A stretch of DNA of 52,203 nucleotides from an uncultured Pseudomonadota bacterium (GCA_903900265.1 CAIUMM010000185.1:1-52203), one strand, 5' to 3'. Numbered from the stretch's first letter, positions 35,788-44,849 are shown. Notes: generated by a model from the sequence alone, not told the origin. Numbers and translations: made by a program.

Positions 35788-36611
35788 GCAGCCACCGTAG
35801 CGGAGCGCGTCAACCGGCGCCCAAGCACCTGCAAGAGCCAAGCGCCGCGCGCAAACGCTACCGAGGCGAAGCCATGCGCAAACACCGCCTGCAAGGGCGG
35901 GATCTCGCGGGTGTAGTACGTCCAGCAATGGCGCGACGTGCCCCAATACTCGAGAAACCATCCCAACATCGCGCCCCCCCAGAAGATGCAGACGTCCTCG
36001 CGCAGGTTTGCCGGCAAAGCCAGCACCAACACCATCGCGACAAAAGCGAGCTGCGTGGCCCAATCATGCCCGGTAGGCCACACAAACACGGTCATCCAAA
36101 CCACAAAGGGCGGCAACGACAGCCACCACGCGGCCCGGATGATCCGCGGAGACGCCGCGGGCGCTGCGTGATCGAGGAAGTACGCGATGCGATCGATGGC
36201 CAGCGCGGCGACCGGCCACGCCGGCAGGATCCACAGCGGCGGCCGCTCGGCGGTGTAGTAGTGCCAGAGCACGGTCACCGTGCCCCACGACTCGATGAGC
36301 AGCCCGCCGACAAAGCCGACAAACGCCCGGGACAGATCCCGTTCGGGCACGATGCGCCAGCACAGCAGCGCCGACATGAACAGCCAGATCGCCGGGAGCA
36401 AGAAGTCGATCTGCGCCCACGGGATCTTGTCCAGCGACGACAACGGCCACAGCGAAATGTCCAGCTGGAAGATGAACAGATCGTGAAACAGGACGAACAC
36501 GAGGCTGTACATGCTCACCAATGCGGTCAGCGCGTACAGGCTCTTGCGGTCGTACCCGGCGGCGATGACGTCCGCCGGGCCCTGAAGCGCGCGATGCAGG
36601 CGATCCAGCAC
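35784..36611 (-). CDS. Hypothetical polytopic membrane protein
   Basis: A 275-residue protein with about seven to eight membrane helices, joined by loops with conserved-looking aromatic motifs occurring twice: ESWGTVTVLWHYYTAERPPLW (about 100-120) and LEYWGTSRHCWTYYTREIPPLQ (about 218-240). The two motifs suggest an internal duplication with a functional site in each half (WGT-x5-WxYYTxExPPL). I do not recognise the family. It is the first gene of a chained trio with the two bPH2 proteins, which suggests a shared membrane role. Confidence 0.78.
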   Translation of the reverse strand: MLDRLHRALQGPADVIAAGYDRKSLYALTALVSMYSLVFVLFHDLFIFQLDISLWPLSSLDKIPWAQIDFLLPAIWLFMSALLCWRIVPERDLSRAFVGFVGGLLIESWGTVTVLWHYYTAERPPLWILPAWPVAALAIDRIAYFLDHAAPAASPRIIRAAWWLSLPPFVVWMTVFVWPTGHDWATQLAFVAMVLVLALPANLREDVCIFWGGAMLGWFLEYWGTSRHCWTYYTREIPPLQAVFAHGFASVAFARGAWLLQVLGRRLTRSATVAA

Positions 36612-36612
36612 C

Positions 36613-38154
36613 TTACATCTCGACGAGTTCGAACCCGAGCGCCTTGATCTCCTCGAGCACCTTGACCTCGGTCGTGCCGCCCTTTCCGTCGTCTACGGTC
36701 ACGGTCGCAGGACCCACGACGACGATCAGCTGCCGTGCAGGATCGAAGAAGGTCTTGGCAGAGCCATAGATGCCCTCGGGCGTAGCGGCCGTCGCGTCGG
36801 TGACGTACGCGCGCCACAGATCGGCGCCGAGGCCGAACTGCGGCGCCTGCACGAACGCGCCGGCGGTGGACTCATTGGTCTCAAAGTTGCCCGCGAGCGC
36901 CTTCAAGATCGAGTCCCGCGCCATCTTCAGGTCCGCGTCGGCCGGGGGCTTGGACGCGGCGTCTTTGAGCTCTTTGAGGATCTCGGTGATCGCCGGGGCG
37001 GTCTTGTCGGCCTGCACGCTGGTGCGGACCGCGAAGGTGCCGAAGTCGCGGGCGTCGCTGAAACCGCCGTAAGCGCCGTAGGACCAGCCGTGCTCTTCGC
37101 GCAGGTTGATGTTGATGCGCGACGAGAACATGCCGCCGACGATGGTACCCGCGAGGTTGGCGGGCCAATAGTCCGCGCCCACCCGACTGACGCCGGTGGT
37201 GCCGACGCGCAGCGCCGACTGCACCGCGTCTGCTTGGTTGACGAACACCACGCGGGTCTTGGCGGGCGCGACAGGCGCAGCCACCGCAGTGCGCGTGGCT
37301 TTACCCGCCTTCCAAGCACCGAAGCGGGCTTCCAAAAGGGGCCTGATGTCGGCTTCGGTGACCGCACCCGCGACGACGATCGCGGCGTTCCCAGCGTGGT
37401 ACCAGGTCTTGTAGAAAGACTTGACGTCCGACACCTTCAGCGCGCCCACCGACGCGGCGTCGCCGATCACCGGCGAGCCGTAGGGGTGGCCTTTGCCGAA
37501 GATCTGCTCGGAGAACACGCGACCCACGCGATCCCGCGGATCGCTGGCGAGGTTCTGGATCTCGGCGAGCGTCTCCGCCTTGATCCGAGAGAACTCCTTG
37601 CTGTCGAACTTCGGCTTGAGCGCGACCTCGGTCATCAGGTCGAGGCTCGGGCCCAGCGTGTCGCCGGTCAGCGCGTCGAGGCCGACCACCGCGTAGTCGG
37701 GCAAACCGCCGGTGACGAGCGTCGCGCCGAGGCCGGTCGCGTCCGAGTTGATCTGCAAAGCGCTGCGCTTCGCGGTGCCTTCATCGAGCATGTTGGCGGT
37801 GATCGCGGACAGTCCGGCCTTGGAAGCCGGGTTGGCCTCCCGACCGGCGCCCACCACCAAGCGCACGCTGAGCAGCGGCAATCCGGGGCGTTCCACCAAG
37901 TAAACGGGGATGCCGTTGGCGAGGGTGAAGGTCTTGGCGACCGGAGCCTGCCACGCAGACTCAGCGGACGGCGCCGGAGCCGTCGCGCGCCACGCTTCGG
38001 GATCAACCGGCGGAGGAGGCGGAGGCGCGACAACGACGACCGGCTCGACCTTCGGCTTCTTGGCTTCGGCGGTAGCCGGAGCGAGCGCGATCCCCACGAG
38101 TGCGAGGGCCAACACCGACTTGGAAAGCATGGAAACAGTAGAGAAACGGATCAC
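36613..38154 (-). CDS. M16 peptidase-like protein without HxxEH (non-catalytic partner)
   Basis: A 513-residue exported protein. Signal peptide (SKSVLALALVGIALAPATAEA), a nine-proline-containing linker (VVVAPPPPPPVDP), then two M16 domains. The usual inverted zinc motif HxxEH is absent: the aligned stretch reads KAGLSAITANMLDEGT. The M16 C-terminal hallmarks remain (NINLREEHGWSYGAYGGFSD, with the R/Y pair). In bacterial two-gene M16 pairs such a protein supplies substrate-binding residues to a catalytic partner, here the gene directly upstream. Start GTG at 38154 overlaps the partner's stop (GTGA). Confidence 0.92.
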   Translation of the reverse strand: MIRFSTVSMLSKSVLALALVGIALAPATAEAKKPKVEPVVVVAPPPPPPVDPEAWRATAPAPSAESAWQAPVAKTFTLANGIPVYLVERPGLPLLSVRLVVGAGREANPASKAGLSAITANMLDEGTAKRSALQINSDATGLGATLVTGGLPDYAVVGLDALTGDTLGPSLDLMTEVALKPKFDSKEFSRIKAETLAEIQNLASDPRDRVGRVFSEQIFGKGHPYGSPVIGDAASVGALKVSDVKSFYKTWYHAGNAAIVVAGAVTEADIRPLLEARFGAWKAGKATRTAVAAPVAPAKTRVVFVNQADAVQSALRVGTTGVSRVGADYWPANLAGTIVGGMFSSRININLREEHGWSYGAYGGFSDARDFGTFAVRTSVQADKTAPAITEILKELKDAASKPPADADLKMARDSILKALAGNFETNESTAGAFVQAPQFGLGADLWRAYVTDATAATPEGIYGSAKTFFDPARQLIVVVGPATVTVDDGKGGTTEVKVLEEIKALGFELVEM

Positions 38155-39533
38155 TTGGCACCTCCGGTGGTTTCAGCGGGGTTGGCGGCTTTAGGAGCGG
38201 GGGTGACGTGCAGGACCACGCGGTTGGTGGCGGTGATCTGCGCGGCAAAGACCTTCTGCAAGGACTCGGGCGTGACCGCCTGCATCCGCGCAAAGTCCTT
38301 CGGCAAGTAGCCGGCGTCCCCCGTGTGGTGGTTGTAGTAGTTCAACATGTCGGCTTTGCCGCCGAAGCCGCCGAGGGCCTGCAGCTGGCGCAGCGTCGTC
38401 GCCTGCCACGCCGTCAACGCGCGGGTCAGCTCTTCCTGAGTGGGCGGCGCGGCTGCGAGCCCCTGGATCACCGGCCACGCGGCCGCTTCCAGCTGCTCAG
38501 GCGTCTGGCCGGGGTTGCCCATCACGGTGACCTGGAAAACGCTGCCGTGCTGCAGCGAGTACTGCGAGACGCTGACCTCGCTGGCGATGGCTTTGTCGAT
38601 GGTCAGCGCCTTCTCGAGGCGGCTTGCTTTGCCATCCCCGAGGATGTTGGCGGCGAGGGTCAGCTCGGCGTCGCCCGGCTGGAAGCTCGAGGGCGTCACC
38701 CAACCAAAGTAGACCTTAGCGAGGTCGGCCTTGCCGTCGGTGAGCGAGAGGCGTTTTTCGGCGGTGATCGGCGCCGCGGCGATGCTCTCAGGCGGCGGCT
38801 CAGCGGACTTGGCGATCGAGCCGAAGTACTTTTCGACCTTGGCTTTGATGTCCGCGGGGTTGAAGTCGCCGACGATGGCGAGGGTCGCGTTGTTCGGCAC
38901 GTAGTAGGTGCGGAAGAAGCCCTTCACGTCATCGAGGGTAGCGGCCTCGAGATCGGCGTGGGAGCCGATGACCACGCCGTTGTAGGGGTGCGGCGCGGGG
39001 TAGAGCTGCTTGAAGAACTGCTCTTCGGCCACGCCGTAGGGCACGTTCTCGGTGGACTGCTGGCGCTCTTTGCGCACAACGGCGCGCTGGTTGTCGAGCC
39101 GCTCCTGCGTGAGCGTGTCGAGCAGGAAGCCCATGCGGTCGCTCTCCAGCCACAGCGCGAGGTCGAGCTGGTTGGAGGGCACGGTCTCAAAGTAGTTGGT
39201 GCGGTCGAAGTCGGTGGTGCCGTTGATCAGCGTGGCGCCCGCGCCCTCGAGGTACTTGAAGTAGGTGTCTTCGGCGACGTTGCGCGAGCCCTGGAACATG
39301 ATGTGCTCGAACAAGTGCGCAAAGCCGGAGCGTCCGGGCACCTCGTTCTTGGCGCCGACGTGGTACCAGATCTCGACCGAGGTGAGCGGCACCGAGTGGT
39401 CTTCCGAGAGCAGCACTTCAAGCCCGTTGGCGAGCTCGTACTTCTCGAACTTCAGCTCCGGCGTAGCGATGCCGGCGTAGGCGGCAGGGATGACGAGTGC
39501 GAGCGCTCCGAGCGCGAGCAGGACCTTCTTCAC
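38151..39533 (-). CDS. M16 family zinc peptidase (catalytic subunit)
   Basis: A 460-residue exported peptidase. GTG at 39533 is chosen because GGAGG stands 6-7 bp before it and a clean signal peptide follows (KKVLLALGALALVIPAAYA). The open frame 35 codons longer is Arg/Pro-rich and lacks these. The zinc-binding motif HLFEH is at 73-77, with the distal ligand Glu156 in VVRKERQ. It overlaps the non-catalytic partner by 4 bp, giving a heterodimeric periplasmic peptidase. Substrates unknown; bacterial homologues degrade short or unfolded peptides. Confidence 0.95.
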   Translation of the reverse strand: MKKVLLALGALALVIPAAYAGIATPELKFEKYELANGLEVLLSEDHSVPLTSVEIWYHVGAKNEVPGRSGFAHLFEHIMFQGSRNVAEDTYFKYLEGAGATLINGTTDFDRTNYFETVPSNQLDLALWLESDRMGFLLDTLTQERLDNQRAVVRKERQQSTENVPYGVAEEQFFKQLYPAPHPYNGVVIGSHADLEAATLDDVKGFFRTYYVPNNATLAIVGDFNPADIKAKVEKYFGSIAKSAEPPPESIAAAPITAEKRLSLTDGKADLAKVYFGWVTPSSFQPGDAELTLAANILGDGKASRLEKALTIDKAIASEVSVSQYSLQHGSVFQVTVMGNPGQTPEQLEAAAWPVIQGLAAAPPTQEELTRALTAWQATTLRQLQALGGFGGKADMLNYYNHHTGDAGYLPKDFARMQAVTPESLQKVFAAQITATNRVVLHVTPAPKAANPAETTGGAK

Positions 39534-39594
39534 GAGAGACCTCCGATAAGGGAGCGGCTTGTATCCCGGCGTCGGGGTGGGTGGGCGCTTCGTT

Positions 39595-40038
39595 TCAGCG
39601 CGCCGAATCGCCGGGCAACGGGGTTCGAAGCACGGCAAGGGCCTCGATGGGGGCGAGCGCCGGACAAGCGGATTTCTTGAAGCCCCGGGGGTCGCGGGTC
39701 GCGATCATGTCGCACCCGGCAGACCGGGCGGCGGCAGCACAAACGGCATCCTCGAAGTCACTCCACTTCATGTCGAGCGCCTCGGCCAGCACCGGAGCGT
39801 CAATCGGTGCCACGGAGAACACGGACATCACGTCAGCGACGCAGCGATCGCCAAACTCCCGCCCCCCTGACCGCGTGGCAAGGTAGTGCAGCGTGGTCAC
39901 TGCGTGCGCCGCGAGCAAGCCTTCCCCCTCGCCCGCCTCCACGGCAGCCCAAAGCGCAGCCGACGTTTCGGCGTGCGGAGCGCGATCCAGCAAGACATCG
40001 AGGATCACGTTCAAGTCGAACAGCACACGACGCTTCAC
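39595..40038 (-). CDS. PIN domain (PIN_3 type) toxin
   Basis: A 147-residue PIN protein, presumed RNase. Acidic residues: Asp8 (LFDLNVILDVLLDR), Asp94/Asp97 (SDFEDAV) and Asp116 (IATRDPRGF). The central AHAVTTLHYL segment matches the PIN_3 subgroup, where the usual glutamate is replaced. It overlaps its cognate antitoxin gene by 4 bp (ATGA). The Cys/Ala-rich CAAAARSAGCD is normal for the group. Confidence 0.92.
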   Translation of the reverse strand: MKRRVLFDLNVILDVLLDRAPHAETSAALWAAVEAGEGEGLLAAHAVTTLHYLATRSGGREFGDRCVADVMSVFSVAPIDAPVLAEALDMKWSDFEDAVCAAAARSAGCDMIATRDPRGFKKSACPALAPIEALAVLRTPLPGDSAR

Positions 40039-40265
40039 CCGTACTTCTCCACCAGATGACGATGATGGTCGTCGCGATCCACGCGGCGCATAGCGCCCCG
40101 CATGCGCGCCAGTACCGGTGGTGCAGGATTGGGGGAAGGTGCCGCCACGATCGCGGCGAGGTACTCTTCCACGAGCTGGGATACCGAAGTTCCCGCCTCC
40201 GCAGCATACAGTTTGGCAGCGGCGATGATGCGAGGGTCGACTGTCAGGGTGAGCTTAGCGGTCAT
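40035..40265 (-). CDS. DUF6364-type antitoxin
   Basis: A 76-residue partner of the PIN toxin. The N-terminal MTAKLTLTVDPRIIAAAKLYAAEAGTS pattern (strand, then helix) is ribbon-helix-helix-like, with SVSQLVEEYL, and a basic/His C-terminal tail (DRDDHHRHLVEKYG) that likely wraps the toxin. Gene order antitoxin-toxin with ATGA overlap is standard for type II pairs. Confidence 0.88.
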   Translation of the reverse strand: MTAKLTLTVDPRIIAAAKLYAAEAGTSVSQLVEEYLAAIVAAPSPNPAPPVLARMRGAMRRVDRDDHHRHLVEKYG

Positions 40266-40412
40266 GCACGTATACCCGATGACTCAATCCTACGTGTTGC
40301 TTGGCCCCATGTCAACCGGCTGATCGCAGACCCACAACCAAGCCCTCGCTGCGTCCCTCGCCTTGCGGAGCGAGACCGCGGGGCGTACACTCGCCCCTCC
40401 CCGGAGCTCTCC

Positions 40413-41054
40413 ATGCGCATCTCGCCCCTTTTTCTGGTCGCAGCGCTCGGTGCGGGGTTCGCCCTCGCGTGTGCCGGCGGAAAGCACGAGGGAAACAAAT
40501 CCGGGGAGTGCTCCGACGGCGCCGACAACGATGACGACGGGCTGTTTGACTGCGACGACGACGACTGCGACGGATCGCCAGACTGCGGCGCTGAGGACAC
40601 GGGCTCTGGCCCCATCGCCACCTGCGATGCCGGCGATTTTCCGGCCGGCGTGACCTTCGTCGACGACCACGGGGACACGGTCGATCCCTACTCCTGGTGC
40701 GGCAATGTCGTGCTGATCTCGTTTGGCGCGATGTGGGAAGGCGGCTCCCAGGCCGAGACGGGCGACCTGCAGTCGCTCTACGACGAGCTGCACGGCAGCG
40801 GCTTCATCGCGGTGCAGGCGCTGATCCAAAACGTGGATTCACAGACGCCAAGCAGCGCCGAGCTGACCGAGTGGGAGCAGACCTACGACCTCAGCTTCCC
40901 GGTCGTCGCGGATCCAAACAGCGAGGGCCTGTACAGCTTCGCGTCCGGGAGCATCGGGCTGCCCTACCGGGTGCTCGTGAACCGCGAGATGCAAGTGACC
41001 GACAGCGATGGCGGCGTGAGCGACGCCGACGCGCGGGCGCTGGTAGCGGAGTAG
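40413..41054 (+). CDS. TlpA-like redoxin-fold lipoprotein lacking CxxC
   Basis: A 213-residue lipoprotein (lipobox LACAGG, near residue 20). A MopE-like Asp/Cys segment follows (DGADNDDDGLFDCDDDDCDG), then a thioredoxin-fold domain (about 70-213). The active-site position reads GAMWEGGSQAE where TlpA/ResA proteins have a WCxxC motif, so both redox cysteines are gone. Core motifs around it (VLISFGA, LQSLYDELHGSGF, GLPYRVLVNREM) are kept, so this is a redox-dead relative rather than a misread frame. The ATG at 40413 has GGAG upstream; 202 codons of open frame before it overlap the toxin-antitoxin genes in antisense. Confidence 0.88.
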   Translation: MRISPLFLVAALGAGFALACAGGKHEGNKSGECSDGADNDDDGLFDCDDDDCDGSPDCGAEDTGSGPIATCDAGDFPAGVTFVDDHGDTVDPYSWCGNVVLISFGAMWEGGSQAETGDLQSLYDELHGSGFIAVQALIQNVDSQTPSSAELTEWEQTYDLSFPVVADPNSEGLYSFASGSIGLPYRVLVNREMQVTDSDGGVSDADARALVAE

Positions 41055-41247
41055 GTCCGGGCAGATTCCGCGCACCCACCGGGCGTAGTGCCCCGGCGGT
41101 TCGCCTGCAGGCACCCGCTCGTCGTGCATAAAACATCCACGAAACGCCGGCAGTCGTCCCGTGCCCGCTTCGGCACGCCCGTTGCTCTACCCCAACGCGA
41201 CCGCGCACATCCAATCCCGGATCCGCGACTCGCTCGGAGAGCATCTC

Positions 41248-41697
41248 ATGGACAACAAGACCCTCGTACACAACATGATCGACAACGTGTTCAACAAGCA
41301 CGACGTGACCCATCTCGGAACGTACTACGCCGATAAGTGCCAGTACCACGACGCGATGATGAACACCACCGGGCTCGCCGACCTGCGCAACAACCTGAAG
41401 AGCTACTTCAACTCGTTCACCAGCATGAAGGTAGTGATTCACGACCAGATCGTCGAAGGGGACCGCGTGTGCACGCGCATGACCTGCTCGGCCAAAGACA
41501 CCGGCGGCTACCTCGGCCGCCCAGCGACCAACAAGAAGTTCGAGATGAACGCGATGCAGGTAGATCGCGTACAGTCGGGCCACATCGTCGAGACGTGGTT
41601 CTACGGTGACCATCTGAGCATGATGCAGCAGCTGGGCATGGTCCCCAAGTTCGACGCCACCAAGATGGCCCAAGCCCACCAGCCCAGCGCCAAATAG
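41248..41697 (+). CDS. SnoaL-like ester cyclase family protein
   Basis: A 149-residue alpha+beta-barrel protein of the SnoaL-like/NTF2 group. Seen: MIDNVFNKHDV, YHDAMMNTTGLADLRNNLKSYFN (start region YHD plus GLADL), IHDQIVEGDRVCTRMTCSA (typical VxDxxVEGDxVxxR), and IVETWFYGDHLSMMQQLG at the end. GGAGAG 6 bp upstream of ATG 41248 fixes the start. No signal peptide. Members act on small polyketide-like or unknown ligands; the ligand here is unknown. Confidence 0.9.
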   Translation: MDNKTLVHNMIDNVFNKHDVTHLGTYYADKCQYHDAMMNTTGLADLRNNLKSYFNSFTSMKVVIHDQIVEGDRVCTRMTCSAKDTGGYLGRPATNKKFEMNAMQVDRVQSGHIVETWFYGDHLSMMQQLGMVPKFDATKMAQAHQPSAK

Positions 41698-41783
41698 GCC
41701 GCGATCACGCTGGCGTTGTGCCGATCCCCGGCACAGCGCCTCGCGCGCCGCATCCAACCCATCGAAGGATCAGGGAGGTTGCT

Positions 41784-42257
41784 TTGACTAGCCATCGCGT
41801 GCTGCTCGTCGCCAACAAGACGGCGTCCACCCACCAGCTCCGGCAGGCCGTTCGGGCGCGCGTGGCGGCAGGACAGACCCAATTCATGCTGTTGGTACCT
41901 TCGGAAGCGCCGTCCGGAACGATGACCTTTGAAGAGGCCGAATGCTGGCACGAAGCCGAGCAGCGCGTCGGCGAGGTCGTCCGCGAGCTTCAGGATCTGG
42001 GCGCCTCGGTGGAGGGCAAGGTCGGCGCCAACAACCCCTACGAGGCGGTGCTGGACCAGCTCAGCGCCGAGGTGTTCGAGGAGGTCGTGATCTCCATCCA
42101 CCCCGTCAATGTTTGGGTATGGCTGGGGTTTGACCTGGTCTCCCGGCTACGCACCGCCACGAACGTCTACGTGACGCAGCTGGACCCCGCTCCGCCACCA
42201 CCCCACGGAATCCAAGGCAACCATGTAGACCCCGATCGACCGGTGGGGCGGTACTGA
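41784..42257 (+). CDS. Universal-stress-protein-like small Rossmann protein
   Basis: A 157-residue protein. The start is TTG at 41784 with GGGAGG 5 bp before it. Strands HRVLLVANKT, FMLLVPS and EVVISIHPVNVWVW alternate with helices as in Usp-like alpha/beta folds. The nucleotide-binding glycines of ATP-binding Usp proteins are not evident. ASVEGKVGANNPYEAVLDQL fits the Usp DPxxAI region loosely. Function not assigned. Confidence 0.75.
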   Translation: MTSHRVLLVANKTASTHQLRQAVRARVAAGQTQFMLLVPSEAPSGTMTFEEAECWHEAEQRVGEVVRELQDLGASVEGKVGANNPYEAVLDQLSAEVFEEVVISIHPVNVWVWLGFDLVSRLRTATNVYVTQLDPAPPPPHGIQGNHVDPDRPVGRY

Positions 42258-42323
42258 CACACAGACTTTGCGCGTGCGCTGCGCCAGCACTCCGATTAGA
42301 TCGCTCCGATAAGGAGTATCCTC

Positions 42324-43163
42324 GTGATCCGAACGCTTGTGTTGTTGAGCCTGCCTCTCGTTGTCGCGTGCGAGACGAGCAGCACCCCCGAAGATCAGGC
42401 GGTGCTGTGTGATACCACCGATCAAAGCTGGGACATGACCTGCGTGTCCGCCGCGACCTTTGACTGGGGCTGCACCCCCGGCCAAGGTTCTACCTGCTCC
42501 GGCGGCGCGTTCACCGCGACGTTGACGCACGACACGCTGATCGCCACCACCGAGGTGACCCAAGCGGAGTATCAGGAGGTCATGGGTGAAAACCCTATCG
42601 AATACGCCGACTGTGGGGATGACTGCGTCGCGGACAACATCTCCTGGCACATGGCGGCCGCGTTCACCAACACGCTGTCCGACACTGCGGGCTTCGATAG
42701 CTGCTACACCTGCACAGGATCGGGCTCATCCGTCGAGTGCACGACCTCCGGTGACCCTGCGCTGTGTGCAGGCTACCGGCTGCCGACCGAGGCGGAATGG
42801 GAATATGCCGCGCGCTGCGGCGAAGACACGGTGTACTCGGGCAGCGACACGGCGACCGACGTGGCTTGGTTCAATGACAACGCAGGCGACATGCCCCACG
42901 CAGTCGCTACACTCGCGGCCAACACCTGCGGCATCTACGACATGAGCGGCAACGGCTACGAGTGGATCCACGACGGCTACAACGCCGACTACACCGACGG
43001 CGCGGTCGACCCGTACGGGGACGACAGCTCGACGGAGCGCGTACTTCGCGGCGGAAGCTGGGACAGCGGCGTCCAGAACGCGCAGGTCTCCGACCGTTGG
43101 CGCGATCGTCCCCAAAGCAGCCCGGAGACCTTCGGGTTCCGCATCGCGCGCACCGCGCCGTAG
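42324..43163 (+). CDS. FGE/SUMF1-domain lipoprotein without catalytic Cys
   Basis: A 279-residue lipoprotein: GTG start at 42324 with AAGGAG 7 bp upstream, lipobox VVAC at residue 16. The SUMF1 domain follows from about residue 40: LIATTEVTQAEYQEVMG, NISWHMAAAFTN, YRLPTEAEWEYAARCG, GIYDMSGNGYEWIHDG, RVLRGGSWDSG and terminal PETFGFRIART. Catalytic FGEs have a Cys right after this GFR; here it is Ile, so formylglycine synthesis is unlikely. Many extra Cys (CVSAATFDWGC, DSCYTCTG) suggest disulfides outside the cytoplasm. Typical of the numerous myxobacterial FGE-like lipoproteins of unknown role. Confidence 0.92.
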   Translation: MIRTLVLLSLPLVVACETSSTPEDQAVLCDTTDQSWDMTCVSAATFDWGCTPGQGSTCSGGAFTATLTHDTLIATTEVTQAEYQEVMGENPIEYADCGDDCVADNISWHMAAAFTNTLSDTAGFDSCYTCTGSGSSVECTTSGDPALCAGYRLPTEAEWEYAARCGEDTVYSGSDTATDVAWFNDNAGDMPHAVATLAANTCGIYDMSGNGYEWIHDGYNADYTDGAVDPYGDDSSTERVLRGGSWDSGVQNAQVSDRWRDRPQSSPETFGFRIARTAP

Positions 43164-43223
43164 CGCTCGCCCCCGCTGGCTCGTCGCAGCCGTCCGCCCG
43201 CAAGCCAGCATCTACCCTCTGGA

Positions 43224-44849
43224 ATGGTTAGTCGTCGGCCGATGCAGACCCTGTCGCCTCTGGAACTGGACGCCCGCGTGGACCAATGGTGCCTACGCGC
43301 AGAGTCTGGGATGGACCCTACGCTGTCGGCGCTCGCCGTGGAAGAGCACGCCCTCCCTGCGTTCCAGCTGCTCGTGCGCGCGTCGGTGCTGATCCGCGCC
43401 GGACGCGGGACCGAGGCGCTGACGAGCGCGCGGGAGGCGATGGACGCCGCGCGAGCGCAGGGCGACGGCTTGGTCGAGCTCCACAGCGCGCTCGCCCTCG
43501 CCAAGGCGTTGACCGTGTCCGGCGACCTGCCCGCCGCGCTGTCCCACTTCCAGAGTGGACTGCAGCGCGCACGGGACCTCAGCGACCGCTACACCGAGGG
43601 AATGTTCCTCGTGAACCTCGGCTTCTACCATGGTCGCGTGAACAACGCCGAGGCCTACGAGGAGTACACGCGGCTCGCGTTGGAGCGCTTCCGGGAGTTC
43701 GACAGCCCACGCGCCGTGGCGCACACGCTAAACAACCTTGCGGGCGCGGTGGCGTGGCAAGGACGCTACGACGAGGCGCTCGAAGCCTACGACGAGGCCT
43801 TAGGTCACGCTCGTGCGTTGGACTGGAAGCGCGGCCAGGCGCTGATCCTCGCCGGGATCGGCGGCGTGCTGCTGCGCACCGATCGGGCGGACGAAGGCAC
43901 GCGCCACTACCTCCAGAGCCTCGCGCTGGCGCGGGAGGTCGGCGACGCCTTCATGGTCACCCGGCACTACCTGCTGTTGGGCGAGGCGCTGGTCGGCGCC
44001 GGGCGCCCGGCAGACGCGCTGTCGTTTCTGCGGGAGGCGGTCGCGCGCGCGGAGGCCGGCGGCTTCGACTTCGAGCTGAGCAGCGCATGGGAGCACATCT
44101 CCCGCGCCGAGGAGGCGCAGGGTCGGCTTGGACCCGCGCTGCACGCGCTTCGCCGTCACATCGAGATCGAGAAGGCCGCAGGGCGGCGCCGGGGCGAGGA
44201 GCAGCTGGAGCGGCTCACCTTGGAGCACCGGCTCGCTACCGCCAAGCTTGAGGCGGAGGCGCGGGCAACACGAAACCAAGAGCTCGAGGCGCTGAACAAC
44301 GCGCTCACCGAGGCCTTCGAGAGGCAGCGGAAAATGCAGGCGGAGCTGGAGCGGATCGCGCACCACGACATGCTGACCGGTCTGTACAACCGCCGCTTCC
44401 TCAGCGACCTTGCCCAGCGGGAGCGCGCCCGTGCGATCCGCTCCGGGGGCACGTTCGGCGTGCTGCTGCTGGACGTCGACCACTTCAAGGACATCAACGA
44501 CCGCTACGGCCACGCCGTGGGCGACGCAGTGTTGCTCGGACTGGGCCAGCGCCTGCGCGCGTTGCTGCGCACCGCGGATTTGCTGGGGCGCTGGGGCGGC
44601 GAGGAATTTGCTGTCGTAGCGGTTGATGTCGACGCTGCCGGCGCGACACGAACGGCGGATCGCCTGTGTCACGGGGTCGCGGCGGAGCCGTTCGCGACCG
44701 AAGCCGGGCCCGTCACCGTCACGTTGAGCTGCGGCGTGACCGTCTTCCGCGGCGCTCCGGACGACCTCAACCACCTGATGCGGATGGCGGACAAAGCCTT
44801 GTACGCCGCGAAGGCGTCCGGGCGAAACGGCTGGATGCTCGCGGGGTAG
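43224..44849 (+). CDS. TPR-GGDEF diguanylate cyclase
   Basis: A 541-residue cytoplasmic protein that should make cyclic di-GMP. About residues 35-330 are tetratricopeptide repeats (ALTSAREAMDAARAQGD, AHTLNNLAGAVAWQGRYDEA, YLLLGEALVGAGRPADA). A coiled coil at about 330-385 (EEQLERLTLEHRLATAKLEA) joins the GGDEF domain, which has the active-site loop GGEEF at 458-462, LLLDVDHFKDINDRYGH, and an inhibitory RxxD (RTAD, 449-452) five residues before it. No membrane segment is seen. The TPR part presumably senses a protein partner. Confidence 0.95.
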   Translation: MVSRRPMQTLSPLELDARVDQWCLRAESGMDPTLSALAVEEHALPAFQLLVRASVLIRAGRGTEALTSAREAMDAARAQGDGLVELHSALALAKALTVSGDLPAALSHFQSGLQRARDLSDRYTEGMFLVNLGFYHGRVNNAEAYEEYTRLALERFREFDSPRAVAHTLNNLAGAVAWQGRYDEALEAYDEALGHARALDWKRGQALILAGIGGVLLRTDRADEGTRHYLQSLALAREVGDAFMVTRHYLLLGEALVGAGRPADALSFLREAVARAEAGGFDFELSSAWEHISRAEEAQGRLGPALHALRRHIEIEKAAGRRRGEEQLERLTLEHRLATAKLEAEARATRNQELEALNNALTEAFERQRKMQAELERIAHHDMLTGLYNRRFLSDLAQRERARAIRSGGTFGVLLLDVDHFKDINDRYGHAVGDAVLLGLGQRLRALLRTADLLGRWGGEEFAVVAVDVDAAGATRTADRLCHGVAAEPFATEAGPVTVTLSCGVTVFRGAPDDLNHLMRMADKALYAAKASGRNGWMLAG

